DNA of 64,000 nucleotides from Candidatus Lachnoclostridium avicola (GTDB lineage Bacteria; Bacillota; Clostridia; Lachnospirales; Lachnospiraceae): NCBI GenBank assembly GCA_019114465.1, contig DXFM01000022.1, forward strand, positions 54,643 through 118,642, read 5' to 3'. The position numbers and the translations under genes are program-made. The notes beneath the pieces are model-generated. The model ran no database searches. It was not told the origin of the DNA and worked only from the letters and a program-made list of their open reading frames with translations. Shown here in pieces: positions 1-8,240 of this stretch; position 1 is the first letter of the stretch; every line of letters begins with the position of its first letter.

Positions 1-157
1 CACTTTTGTGGACGACCTGGGGGCGGATTCCCTGGATCTTTTCCAGATCATCATGGGCATCGAGGAAGAGTTTGATATTGAAATTCCCAGCGAGGAAGCG
101 GAAAAGATCATTTCCGTAGGGGACGCGGTGGAACAGATCAAAAATGCGCTGAATTAA
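1..157 (+). CDS. acpP: acyl carrier protein, 3' part (cut by window start)
   Basis: Last 51 codons of acyl carrier protein, reading frame from base 2 to the TAA at 155-157. The serine that carries the 4'-phosphopantetheine arm is visible in the motif GADSLDLF, followed by the acidic helix II ([18 protein letters not shown]) that docks fatty acid synthase enzymes. The protein shuttles growing acyl chains in the cytoplasm. Its place directly before rnc is usual in Firmicutes (often after plsX and fab genes, here outside the window). It is followed by its own intrinsic terminator. Confidence 0.95.
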   Translation, partial: TFVDDLGADSLDLFQIIMGIEEEFDIEIPSEEAEKIISVGDAVEQIKNALN

Positions 158-170
158 GCGGTGTTGAGAT

Positions 171-196
171 AAAAGCCCTAAGCGTTAGGGCTTTTT
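171..196 (+). terminator. intrinsic terminator after acpP
   Basis: An 11-bp inverted repeat (AAAAGCCCTAA / TTAGGGCTTTT) with a 3-nt loop, running into a T-run. It sits 14 nt after the acpP stop. Because A-runs flank the 5' side too, it could act in both directions. Confidence 0.9.
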
Positions 197-206
197 CTGT
201 TTTGAG

Positions 207-281
207 TATCCGGAGAGAGGGAGAGAATGCCGTTCTCCGGATAAAAAGGCTGCCGGCGGGGCGACCCGCAGGCGGCTTTTT
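207..281 (+). promoter_or_regulatory. two tandem hairpins in the rnc leader
   Basis: Two further stems lie between the acpP terminator and rnc. The first is TATCCGGAGA (207-216) pairing with 234-243. The second, about 242-281, pairs AAAAAGGCTGCCGGCGGG with CCCGCAGGCGGCTTTTT with one bulge and one mismatch; it ends in five T and looks like a terminator 19 nt before the rnc start. Long duplexes before rnc could be RNase III sites for self-regulation, as known for E. coli rnc; that is inference here. Confidence 0.6.
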
Positions 282-299
282 GGAGAAGAGAGGAGCAGT

Positions 300-1007
300 A
301 TGAATCGTAAACTGGAGAAACTGGAGCAGGTCATCGGATACAGATTTCAGGACAAGAACCTGTTGTCCCATGCCATGACCCACAGCTCCTACGCAAATGA
401 AAGACACTGGGAGAAAGCCAGGAATAATGAACGGCTGGAGTTTTTGGGAGACGCGGTGCTGGAGCTGGTATCCAGCGATTTTCTGTATCACAAAAACAAT
501 CAGATGCCGGAGGGAGAGATGACCAGGACCAGAGCCAGCATGGTGTGTGAGCAGGCCCTTGCCTACTGCGCGGGGGAGATCCGCCTGGGGGACTATCTGC
601 TGCTGGGCCGGGGCGAGGAAGCCACGGGAGGCAGGGAGAGAAGCTCGGTAGTGTCAGACGCCATGGAAGCGCTCATCGGCGCGGTGTATCTGGACGGTGG
701 TTTTGCTAGTGCAAAAGAGTTCATCCACAAATTTATTTTAAACGATCTGGAGGACAAACAGCTCTTTTACGATAGCAAGACTATTCTGCAGGAAATGGTC
801 CAGGGAATGGGGAGAGAGGCTCTCACCTATGAACTCCTGGGAGAAGAGGGACCGGAACACAACCGGGTGTATGAGACCTGCGCGAAGATCGGCAGCCGGG
901 AGATCGGCCGCGGTCAGGGCCGCTCCAAAAAGGCGGCGGAGCAGATGGCGGCCTACCGCGGCATTCTGAAGCTGCAGGAAGAAGGTCAGAAGGCACCGGA
1001 AGCGTAG
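300..1007 (+). CDS. rnc: ribonuclease III
   Basis: 235-aa endonuclease that cuts double-stranded RNA, processing rRNA precursors and structured mRNAs. The signature NERLEFLGDAVLE gives the acidic metal-binding residues (about E44, E47, D51), with the second pair D120 and E123 in the SDAMEALIGAVYLDGG region. A C-terminal double-stranded-RNA-binding domain follows from about residue 155 (KTILQEMVQG... to KKAAEQMAAY). The ATG at 300 follows an AGGAG. First gene of the rnc-smc-ftsY block, preceded by strong hairpins that may be its own targets. Confidence 0.97.
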   Translation: MNRKLEKLEQVIGYRFQDKNLLSHAMTHSSYANERHWEKARNNERLEFLGDAVLELVSSDFLYHKNNQMPEGEMTRTRASMVCEQALAYCAGEIRLGDYLLLGRGEEATGGRERSSVVSDAMEALIGAVYLDGGFASAKEFIHKFILNDLEDKQLFYDSKTILQEMVQGMGREALTYELLGEEGPEHNRVYETCAKIGSREIGRGQGRSKKAAEQMAAYRGILKLQEEGQKAPEA

Positions 1008-1020
1008 AATAGGGGAATTT

Positions 1021-4000
1021 ATGTATTTAAAAAGTATAGAAATCCATGGCTTTAAATCCTTTGCCAACAAGATCGTATTTGAGTTTCACAATGGAATCAC
1101 CGCCATCGTGGGGCCCAACGGCAGCGGCAAGAGCAATGTGGCCGACGCCGTCCGCTGGGTATTGGGTGAACAGAAGGTAAAACAGCTGAGGGGCGCCAGC
1201 ATGCAGGACGTGATCTTTGCGGGAACGGAGCTGAGAAAGCCCCAGGGCTTTGCCTCCGTGTCCATCACTCTGGATAATTCCGACCACAAGCTGCCGGTGG
1301 AGTACGACGAGGTGACCATCACCAGGCGGATCTACCGCTCCGGGGAGAGCGAGTACCGCATGAACGGGAGCGTCTGCCGGCTAAAGGACATTTACGAGCT
1401 GTTTTATGACACCGGTATTGGAAAAGAGGGCTATTCCATCATCGGCCAGGGCCAGATCGACAAGATCTTGAGCGGCAAGCCGGAGGAACGGCGGGAGCTG
1501 TTTGACGAGGCCGCCGGAATCGTGAAATTCAAGCGGCGCAAGGCGGTGGCCCAGAAAAAGCTGGAAGATGAGAAGCAGAACCTGGTCCGGGTGACGGATA
1601 TTCTCTCCGAGCTGGAAAAACAGGTGGGCCCGCTGGAGAAACAGTCGGAGACGGCGAAGGAATATCTGCGGTTAAAAGAAGAATTGAAGCGCCGGGACGC
1701 CAACGCTTTCCTGCTGGAGACGGAAGGAATCCAGTCCCAGTTAAAGGATCTGGATGAGAAGGAGACCATCGTCGCAGACCAGCTGAGAGAGACCAGGCAG
1801 GCGTCGGAGCATCTGAAAGAGGAATACGATCAGGTGACGGAAGCCATCTCTGCTCTGGACGGAGAGCTGGCGAAAAAGCGGGAGGAACACTCGGGAGCCG
1901 GCATGCTGAAGGGCAATCTGGAAGGCCAGATCGGCGTTCTGCGGGAGCAGATCAACACGGAGCGGATGAACGCGGAGCACATCGCCACCCGGATGGCTTC
2001 CATTGACGGGGAGCTGGCGGAAAAGAGCAGCCAGATGTCCGGATATGAGAAGGACCGGGATGAGATCGCCGCCCAGGCGGAAGTCTGCGTGAAAAAGCAG
2101 ACGGAGGCGGAGGAAGCCCTGCGCCGGGCAGAAGAGGAGATGATGGTCTTAGACCAGAAGATTGAGGACGGCAAGGCTTCCATCATCGCCAATTTAAACG
2201 AGAAAGCTTCCCTGGCGGCCAGAAAGCAGCGCTACGCCACCATGTTGGAACAGGCTCAGGTGCGCCGGTCTGAGGTGGCCCAGAAGCTGCTGAAGTTCAA
2301 AAGCGATGAGTCCGTCCAGGATGAACAGTTAAAGGACGAGCAGAAGAAGCTGGATGAGATCGAGGCGGAGATCGCCGGCCTGGATACGGAGCGGACGGAG
2401 ACGGAAGAGCGGATCAGTCAGCTGGAACAGGAAGTCCGCCGTCTGAACAAGAACTTAAATGATACCCAGCAGCAGTACCACACCAGCCACACCAGGCTGG
2501 AGTCCCTGCGGAATCTGGCGGAGCGGTACGAGGGATACGGCGGCAGCATCCGCCGGGTCATGGAGGTGCGGGACCGGGTAAAGGGCATCCACGGCGTGGT
2601 GGCGGACATTATCACCACGGAGAAAAAATACGAGGTGGCGGTGGAGACGGCCCTGGGCGGCAGCATCCAGAATATTGTCACCGACTCGGAACAGACAGCC
2701 AAGCAGCTGATCGAGTATCTGAAAAAGAATAAATTCGGCCGGGCCACCTTCCTCCCCCTCACCAGTGTGGGGAGGCGGGACAGCTTCAGCCAGGAGGCGG
2801 CTTTGCGGGAGCCGGGCATCATCGGACTGGCCAACCGTCTGGTTCATGTGGAGCCCCAGTACGAGGGTCTGGCCAATTACCTGCTGGGCCGGGTGGTGGT
2901 GGCGGAGAATATTGATTACGCCATTGCCCTGGCGAGAAAATACCGCTATACCCTGCGGATCGTCACTCTGGACGGAGAGCTGTTAAGCGCCGGCGGTTCC
3001 ATGACGGGCGGCGCCTTTAAAAACACCAGCAACCTGCTGGGAAGGCGTCGGGAGATCGAGGAGCTGGAAGAAGCCTGCAGAAAGGCTCTGGTCCGGGTGG
3101 ATGAGATCCAGAAGGACCTGACACTCAACGAGGGCCTTCTCTCCGGGGAGCGGGAGCGGCTGGAAGAGCTGCGTTCCGCCCGCCAGGAGGCCGGCCTGCG
3201 CCGGAATACGGTGCAGATCGGCATTGCCGGCCTGGAGGAGAAAAAGGCGGAGATCGCCGAATCCTCCACGGACATGATCCGGGAAAACCGGGATCTGGAA
3301 GAGCAGCTGAGGGATATCGGCCGCAGCCAGACGGAAATCGGCGATGAGGAGAAACGGCTGGAGGAACTGAACGCCCGGACCAGCCAGGAGATTGACAATC
3401 TCTCCGCCCGTCTGGAGAAGGCCAAGGAGGAGAGCGAGAACTGCCGTCAGGCTCTGGCGGCGGCGCAGATGGAGACCTCCGGCCTTCATCAGAGGCATCA
3501 GTTTGCCCTGGAAAATATCCGCCGTGTCCGGGAGGAGACCGGACGTCTGGAGGAAGAGAAAAAGAACCTGGGCCAGGGAGCCGGAGGCAGCAGCCAGATC
3601 ATCGAGTCCAAGGAGGCGGAGATCGCCCAGCTGCGGGAGCTGATTGAGAACGCGGAGAAAAACGCTCAGAGGCTGGCAGGGGAGATCGAGGCGGCAGTCC
3701 GGGAGAAGGAAGCCCAGGCGGCCAGACAGGGAGGGTTCTTCCAGAAACGGGAAGAGATTTCCGGGGAGATCAGCCGTCTGGACAAAGAGGCCTTCCGCCT
3801 GCAGAATCAGCGGGAGAAGCTGTCGGAGCGACTGGAAAATTACGTCAATTATATGTGGAGCGAGTATGAGCTGACCTACTCCGGGGCGGAGGCTCTCCGG
3901 GACGAGTCCGCGGGCAGCCTGCCGGAGTTAAAGAAGCGGCTGGAAGAGCTGAAGGCAGCCATCCGCGCCCTGGGCAATGTAAACGTGAACGCCATTGAGG

Positions 4001-4581
4001 ACTACAAGGAGATCTCCGGCCGGTACGAATTTATGAAGACCCAGCACGAGGATCTGGTGAAGGCGGAGGCTGCCCTGCTAAATGTGATCGAGGAGCTGGA
4101 CACGGGCATGCGCCGGCAGTTTGAGGAGAAGTTCAAGGAGATCCAGAAGGAATTTGACAAGGTGTTCCGGGAGATGTTCGGAGGCGGAAGCGGCCGCCTG
4201 GAGCTTCTGGAGGACGAGGATCTTCTGGAGGCGGGCATCCAGATCATCGCCCAGCCCCCGGGCAAGAAGCTGCAGAATATGATGCAGCTCTCCGGCGGCG
4301 AGAAGGCCCTCACGGCCATCGCTCTGCTGTTTGCCATCCAGAACTTAAAGCCGTCTCCCTTCTGTCTGCTGGACGAGATCGAGGCGGCTCTGGACGACTC
4401 CAACGTGGACCGGTTCGCCGGTTATCTCCACAAACTGACCAAACACACCCAGTTCATCGTCATCACCCACCGGAGAGGAACCATGATGGCGGCGGACCGG
4501 CTGTACGGAATCACCATGCAGGAGAAAGGCGTTTCCACTCTGGTGAGCGTCAGCCTGATCGAGGATGAATTAGATAAATAG
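1021..4581 (+). CDS. smc: chromosome segregation protein SMC
   Basis: 1186-aa SMC ATPase, which with ScpA/ScpB forms the bacterial condensin that compacts and separates sister chromosomes. Walker A GPNGSGKSN lies at residues 31-39. Two long Glu/Lys/Arg-rich coiled coils flank a central hinge (about 500-680, with GYGGSIRRVMEV and the glycine-rich SAGGSMTGG). The ABC signature LSGGEKAL is near residue 1091 and Walker B CLLDEIEAAL near 1116. Full length for the family. The start is 13 nt after rnc, and its stop overlaps the ftsY ribosome-binding site, so the three genes probably share an mRNA. Confidence 0.98.
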   Translation: MYLKSIEIHGFKSFANKIVFEFHNGITAIVGPNGSGKSNVADAVRWVLGEQKVKQLRGASMQDVIFAGTELRKPQGFASVSITLDNSDHKLPVEYDEVTITRRIYRSGESEYRMNGSVCRLKDIYELFYDTGIGKEGYSIIGQGQIDKILSGKPEERRELFDEAAGIVKFKRRKAVAQKKLEDEKQNLVRVTDILSELEKQVGPLEKQSETAKEYLRLKEELKRRDANAFLLETEGIQSQLKDLDEKETIVADQLRETRQASEHLKEEYDQVTEAISALDGELAKKREEHSGAGMLKGNLEGQIGVLREQINTERMNAEHIATRMASIDGELAEKSSQMSGYEKDRDEIAAQAEVCVKKQTEAEEALRRAEEEMMVLDQKIEDGKASIIANLNEKASLAARKQRYATMLEQAQVRRSEVAQKLLKFKSDESVQDEQLKDEQKKLDEIEAEIAGLDTERTETEERISQLEQEVRRLNKNLNDTQQQYHTSHTRLESLRNLAERYEGYGGSIRRVMEVRDRVKGIHGVVADIITTEKKYEVAVETALGGSIQNIVTDSEQTAKQLIEYLKKNKFGRATFLPLTSVGRRDSFSQEAALREPGIIGLANRLVHVEPQYEGLANYLLGRVVVAENIDYAIALARKYRYTLRIVTLDGELLSAGGSMTGGAFKNTSNLLGRRREIEELEEACRKALVRVDEIQKDLTLNEGLLSGERERLEELRSARQEAGLRRNTVQIGIAGLEEKKAEIAESSTDMIRENRDLEEQLRDIGRSQTEIGDEEKRLEELNARTSQEIDNLSARLEKAKEESENCRQALAAAQMETSGLHQRHQFALENIRRVREETGRLEEEKKNLGQGAGGSSQIIESKEAEIAQLRELIENAEKNAQRLAGEIEAAVREKEAQAARQGGFFQKREEISGEISRLDKEAFRLQNQREKLSERLENYVNYMWSEYELTYSGAEALRDESAGSLPELKKRLEELKAAIRALGNVNVNAIEDYKEISGRYEFMKTQHEDLVKAEAALLNVIEELDTGMRRQFEEKFKEIQKEFDKVFREMFGGGSGRLELLEDEDLLEAGIQIIAQPPGKKLQNMMQLSGGEKALTAIALLFAIQNLKPSPFCLLDEIEAALDDSNVDRFAGYLHKLTKHTQFIVITHRRGTMMAADRLYGITMQEKGVSTLVSVSLIEDELDK

Positions 4582-4595
4582 AGGAGGAATTGGGA

Positions 4596-5531
4596 ATGGA
4601 AGAGCAGAAGAAAGGTTTTTTCAGCCGCCTGGTGCAGGGGCTGACGAAGACGAGAAATAATATTGTGTCCGGCATCGACTCCATCTTCAGCGGATTTTCC
4701 GCCATTGATGACGATTTTTACGAGGAGATCGAGGAGACCCTGATCATGGGAGATCTGGGCATCAAGACCACCACGTCCATCATTGAGAATCTGAAGGCCA
4801 CGGTGAAGGAGCAGCACATCAAGGAACCGTCCGAGTGCAAGCAGATCCTCATCGACAGCATCAAAAAGCAGATGGACCTGGGGGAGAACGCCTATGAGTT
4901 TGAAAACAGGAAGTCTGTAGTGCTGGTCATCGGCGTCAACGGGGTGGGCAAGACCACCTCGGTGGGCAAGCTGGCGGGCCAGTTAAAGGACAGCGGCCAC
5001 AAGGTGATCCTGGGAGCGGCGGATACGTTCCGGGCGGGAGCCATTGAGCAGCTGACAGAGTGGGCCCACCGGGCGGGAGTGGAGATTATCGCCCAGCAGG
5101 AGGGATCGGATCCGGCGGCGGTGGTCTACGACGCCGTCTCCGCCGCCAAATCCAGAAACGCAGACGTGCTCATCTGCGACACGGCCGGGCGGCTTCACAA
5201 CAAGAAGAACCTGATGGAAGAGCTGAAGAAAATCAACCGCATCATTGACCGGGAGTATCCGGAGGCATACCGGGAGAACCTGGTGGTGCTGGACGGAACC
5301 ACCGGCCAGAACGCTCTGGCCCAGGCCAGACAGTTCATGGAGGTGGCGGATGTCACCGGCATCATTCTCACCAAGCTGGACGGAACGGCAAAGGGAGGAA
5401 TCGCCGTGGCCATCCAGTCCGAGCTGGGTATCCCGGTGAAATATATTGGAATCGGGGAAAAGATCGACGACCTGCAGAAATTTAATGCCGATCAGTTTGT
5501 AAACGCTCTGTTTGATATCAAAGAAAACTGA
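4596..5531 (+). CDS. ftsY: signal recognition particle receptor FtsY
   Basis: 311-aa SRP receptor GTPase that docks Ffh-ribosome complexes at the membrane. The N-terminal N domain is short (about 100 residues), with no long acidic A domain, as in Gram-positives. G domain motifs: P-loop [15 protein letters not shown] (about 114), DTAGRLH (about 195) and [10 protein letters not shown] (about 259). I chose ATG 4596 over an in-frame TTG at 4590 because GAGGAGG at 4581-4587 is spaced correctly for 4596. Its partner Ffh is encoded at 18126. Confidence 0.95.
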   Translation: MEEQKKGFFSRLVQGLTKTRNNIVSGIDSIFSGFSAIDDDFYEEIEETLIMGDLGIKTTTSIIENLKATVKEQHIKEPSECKQILIDSIKKQMDLGENAYEFENRKSVVLVIGVNGVGKTTSVGKLAGQLKDSGHKVILGAADTFRAGAIEQLTEWAHRAGVEIIAQQEGSDPAAVVYDAVSAAKSRNADVLICDTAGRLHNKKNLMEELKKINRIIDREYPEAYRENLVVLDGTTGQNALAQARQFMEVADVTGIILTKLDGTAKGGIAVAIQSELGIPVKYIGIGEKIDDLQKFNADQFVNALFDIKEN

Positions 5532-5598
5532 CGGGAAGGGGGGAGAGGCCTCCGCTGTCCGGTCAGAATCCTGCCGGTTCTTCCGCCCGGGGCGGGGC

Positions 5599-6861
5599 AT
5601 GAGTATGATTCGCATTGACAAGACAACTCCTTTGGGGAGCAATATTCATTATTTCCTGAAATGGACCTTTATCTCCTGCGTCATCGGATTGACGGTGGGA
5701 GTGATTGGCGCCGTGTTCAGCATTGCGGTGCGGTGGGTGACCGCCTTCTGGGAGAGCCACTCCTGGACCCTGTTTCTGGCCCCGGCGGCCGGCGTGCTCA
5801 TTGTGTGGCTGTACCGGACCTTCCACGAGGAGGGAAACAAGGGAACCAATCTGGTGCTGGAGAGCATTTCTTCCAATGAAGAAGTGTCTCTGGCCACAGC
5901 GCCGTTGATTTTCATCAGCACCCTGCTGACCCATTTTGTGTCCGCCTCTGCCGGACGGGAGGGGGCGGCCCTGCAGCTGGGCGGTTCTCTGGGAAACCAG
6001 ATCGGGAAACTGCTCCGCCTGGACGAGAAGGACAAAAAGGTGGCGGTGATGTGCGGCATGAGCGCCTGCTTTGCCGCTCTCTTCGGGACGCCCATGGCGG
6101 CGGGAATCTTTTCCCTGGAGGTGGTGAGCATCGGCGTACTCTACTACGCGGCCCTGGTGCCCTGCGTGTTCTCCGCCTTTATCGGGGCGGCGGTCTCGGA
6201 AGGCTTCGGAAATCCGCCGGAGCAGTTTCTGCTGGGGGCGGTGCCGGAGTTTGGCATCACAGAAGCGGTGCTCACTGTCATCCTGGGAGTGCTCTGCGCT
6301 CTGCTCAGCATGGCTTTCTGCGTGCTGCTTCACCGGTCGGAGAAACTGTACCACAGCCGGATTCCAAACGGTTATGCGCGGATCGCCGTGGGAGGTGTGC
6401 TGCTCATTGCGCTGACTCTGCTGTCCGGCAGCCGGGACTACAACGGCAGCGGCATGGAGCTCATCGGCAGGATCATGGGCGGGGAGACCGTCAGCTATCT
6501 GGCCTTTTTCTGGAAAATGATTTTCACGGCGGTGGTGCTGGGAGCCGGCTTTAAAGGGGGAGAGATCGTCCCCACTCTCTGCGTGGGAGCGGCCTTCGGC
6601 GCGACGGTGGCCAGGATTGCAGGTCTGGATCAGGGGCTGTGCGCCGCCTGTTCCATGGCAGCCCTGTTTGCCGGGGTCACCAACTGCCCCATCGCCACTG
6701 TGATTCTGGCCTTTGAGCTGTTCGGGTACGGCGCCATGCCCTATTTTGCCATTATTGTGGCGGTGAGCTTTACCCTGTCAGGATATTACGGGCTGTACAA
6801 GAGCCAGAAGTTTGTGTATTCCAAGCTGAAGGCGGAGTATATCAACATCCGGTCGAAGTAA
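5599..6861 (+). CDS. CLC-family anion channel/antiporter (possible fluoride type)
   Basis: About 420-aa polytopic membrane protein of the CLC superfamily, which moves halides across the membrane in exchange for protons. The gating-glutamate motif is AGREGAALQLGGSLG and the later GGEIVPTLCVGAAFG corresponds to the conserved GxFxP segment. The usual GSGIP anion motif is missing; in its place is NKGTNLVLES, and the residue aligning with the internal proton glutamate reads LEV rather than EE. These features recall fluoride exporters (CLC-F), but the assignment is tentative. The frame is open upstream to 5512; I took ATG 5599, with ATG 5605 also possible. The ribosome-binding site is weak. Confidence 0.85.
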   Translation: MSMIRIDKTTPLGSNIHYFLKWTFISCVIGLTVGVIGAVFSIAVRWVTAFWESHSWTLFLAPAAGVLIVWLYRTFHEEGNKGTNLVLESISSNEEVSLATAPLIFISTLLTHFVSASAGREGAALQLGGSLGNQIGKLLRLDEKDKKVAVMCGMSACFAALFGTPMAAGIFSLEVVSIGVLYYAALVPCVFSAFIGAAVSEGFGNPPEQFLLGAVPEFGITEAVLTVILGVLCALLSMAFCVLLHRSEKLYHSRIPNGYARIAVGGVLLIALTLLSGSRDYNGSGMELIGRIMGGETVSYLAFFWKMIFTAVVLGAGFKGGEIVPTLCVGAAFGATVARIAGLDQGLCAACSMAALFAGVTNCPIATVILAFELFGYGAMPYFAIIVAVSFTLSGYYGLYKSQKFVYSKLKAEYINIRSK

Positions 6862-6930
6862 AACGGCCGGCCGGAGCGCCGGGCGGCTGAAGCACAGGAC
6901 AGACGGGACAGGTTCCCGCGGGAGGAGATT

Positions 6931-7710
6931 ATGAGGATTATCATTTCCCCGGCCAAAAACATGCAGGTGGAGACGGACCTTTTTGAGGTATCCGGAACCC
7001 CTGCTTTTTTGGAACGGGCAGAACACATCCGGGATATTCTGAAGGAATTTGACCGGGAAGAGCTGAAGGCCCTGTATCAGGCCAACGATAAGATCACGGA
7101 ATTGAACTGGCAGCGGCTTCGGCACATGGATTTGAGAGAGGGGCTGACGCCGGCGGTGCTGGCCTACGTGGGTCTGCAGTACCAGTCCATGGCTCCCCGG
7201 GTGTTTACAGACAGCCAGTGGGACTATGTGAAGGACCATCTCTATATTCTCAGCGGGTTTTACGGGATTCTGCGTGCCATGGACGGAGTGGTTCCCTACC
7301 GGCTGGAGATGCAGGCGAAGCTCTCAGTGGACGGCAGCAGGGATCTGTACGGCTACTGGGGGGACGCCATTTACCGTAGGCTGACGGATGGGGAGGACCA
7401 CCCCCTGATCGTCAACCTGGCGTCAAAGGAGTACAGCAGGGCGGTGGAGCCATGGCTGCGCCCCGGCGATCGGTTTGTCACCTGTGTGTTCGGGGAGGAA
7501 GGCACGGACCGGAACGGCCGGCCGAAGGTGAAGGTAAAGGCCACCCAGGCGAAGATGGCCAGGGGCAGTATGGTCCGCTATCTGGCGGAGATCCGCGGGG
7601 AGACGGAGGAAGATCTGAAAGGATTTCAGGAGGAAGGCTTCCGGTTCCGGGAGGATCTGTCCGGGGATGGGGAGCTGGTGTTTATCCGGAAGCCGGAAGA
7701 CAGGACTTAG
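6931..7710 (+). CDS. yaaA: YaaA family peroxide stress protein
   Basis: 259 aa. The N-terminus MRIIISPAKNM and the later FYGILRAMDGVVPYRLEM and NLASKEYSRAV segments are those of the YaaA/DUF328 family. In E. coli this DNA-binding protein lowers free intracellular iron during hydrogen peroxide stress. A GGAGGAG precedes the ATG. Its TAG stop overlaps the mobB stop by 4 nt on the opposite strand, so the two genes converge with no room for a terminator between them. Confidence 0.93.
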   Translation: MRIIISPAKNMQVETDLFEVSGTPAFLERAEHIRDILKEFDREELKALYQANDKITELNWQRLRHMDLREGLTPAVLAYVGLQYQSMAPRVFTDSQWDYVKDHLYILSGFYGILRAMDGVVPYRLEMQAKLSVDGSRDLYGYWGDAIYRRLTDGEDHPLIVNLASKEYSRAVEPWLRPGDRFVTCVFGEEGTDRNGRPKVKVKATQAKMARGSMVRYLAEIRGETEEDLKGFQEEGFRFREDLSGDGELVFIRKPEDRT

Positions 7711-8231
7711 GGTTTCCTTTCGGAAGCGGGATCCTCAAGAAAGGAGCGGATGAACCGGCAGATGCCGGAAATGTCGTTTAAATCCAGCTGTTTCACGGAG
7801 GGGGGAAGACTCCCGCAGATCCGGGCGGCGGGGAGGTCGGTGGCCACAGCCAGAAGACCGTCTGGATTGGATACGGGAGCCTGGGAGATCCCCTCCCGGA
7901 CCACCTCGATTTTCGCATAAGAAGAGTGTTTGAAGCCCTCCAGCAGGATCAGATCGGCTTCCGGAAAAAAAGAGAACAGTTCCGTTTCGGTCACAGGTTT
8001 CTCCGTGTCCTTCACGATGGAGAACCGGCCGGAACAGAAAACGGCAGTGCCGAAAGCGCCGGCTTCCTTGTGGCGGAAGCTGTCTGTGCCGGGCCTGTCT
8101 GCCTGAAAAGAATGGCCGTCATGTTTGATGACGGCTATTTTTATGCCCTCTTTTGTGAGCTGAGCAGTGATTTTTGTGAGCAGGGTGGTTTTTCCGGAGT
8201 TTTTCACTCCGCATACGGCCAGAACGTGCAT
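7707..8231 (-). CDS. mobB: molybdopterin-guanine dinucleotide biosynthesis protein B
   Basis: 174-aa P-loop GTPase that assists MobA in attaching GMP to molybdopterin. The Walker A is GVKNSGKTTLLTK at residues 8-20; IKHDGHSF and LILLEGFKHSSYAKIEVVR follow as in MobB proteins. It lies 9 nt after the mobA-moeA fusion on the same strand and is the last gene of the lysR-mobA/moeA-mobB set, beside a molybdoenzyme operon it presumably serves. Confidence 0.93.
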   Translation of the reverse strand: MHVLAVCGVKNSGKTTLLTKITAQLTKEGIKIAVIKHDGHSFQADRPGTDSFRHKEAGAFGTAVFCSGRFSIVKDTEKPVTETELFSFFPEADLILLEGFKHSSYAKIEVVREGISQAPVSNPDGLLAVATDLPAARICGSLPPSVKQLDLNDISGICRFIRSFLEDPASERKP

Positions 8232-8240
8232 GGGGAAGAC

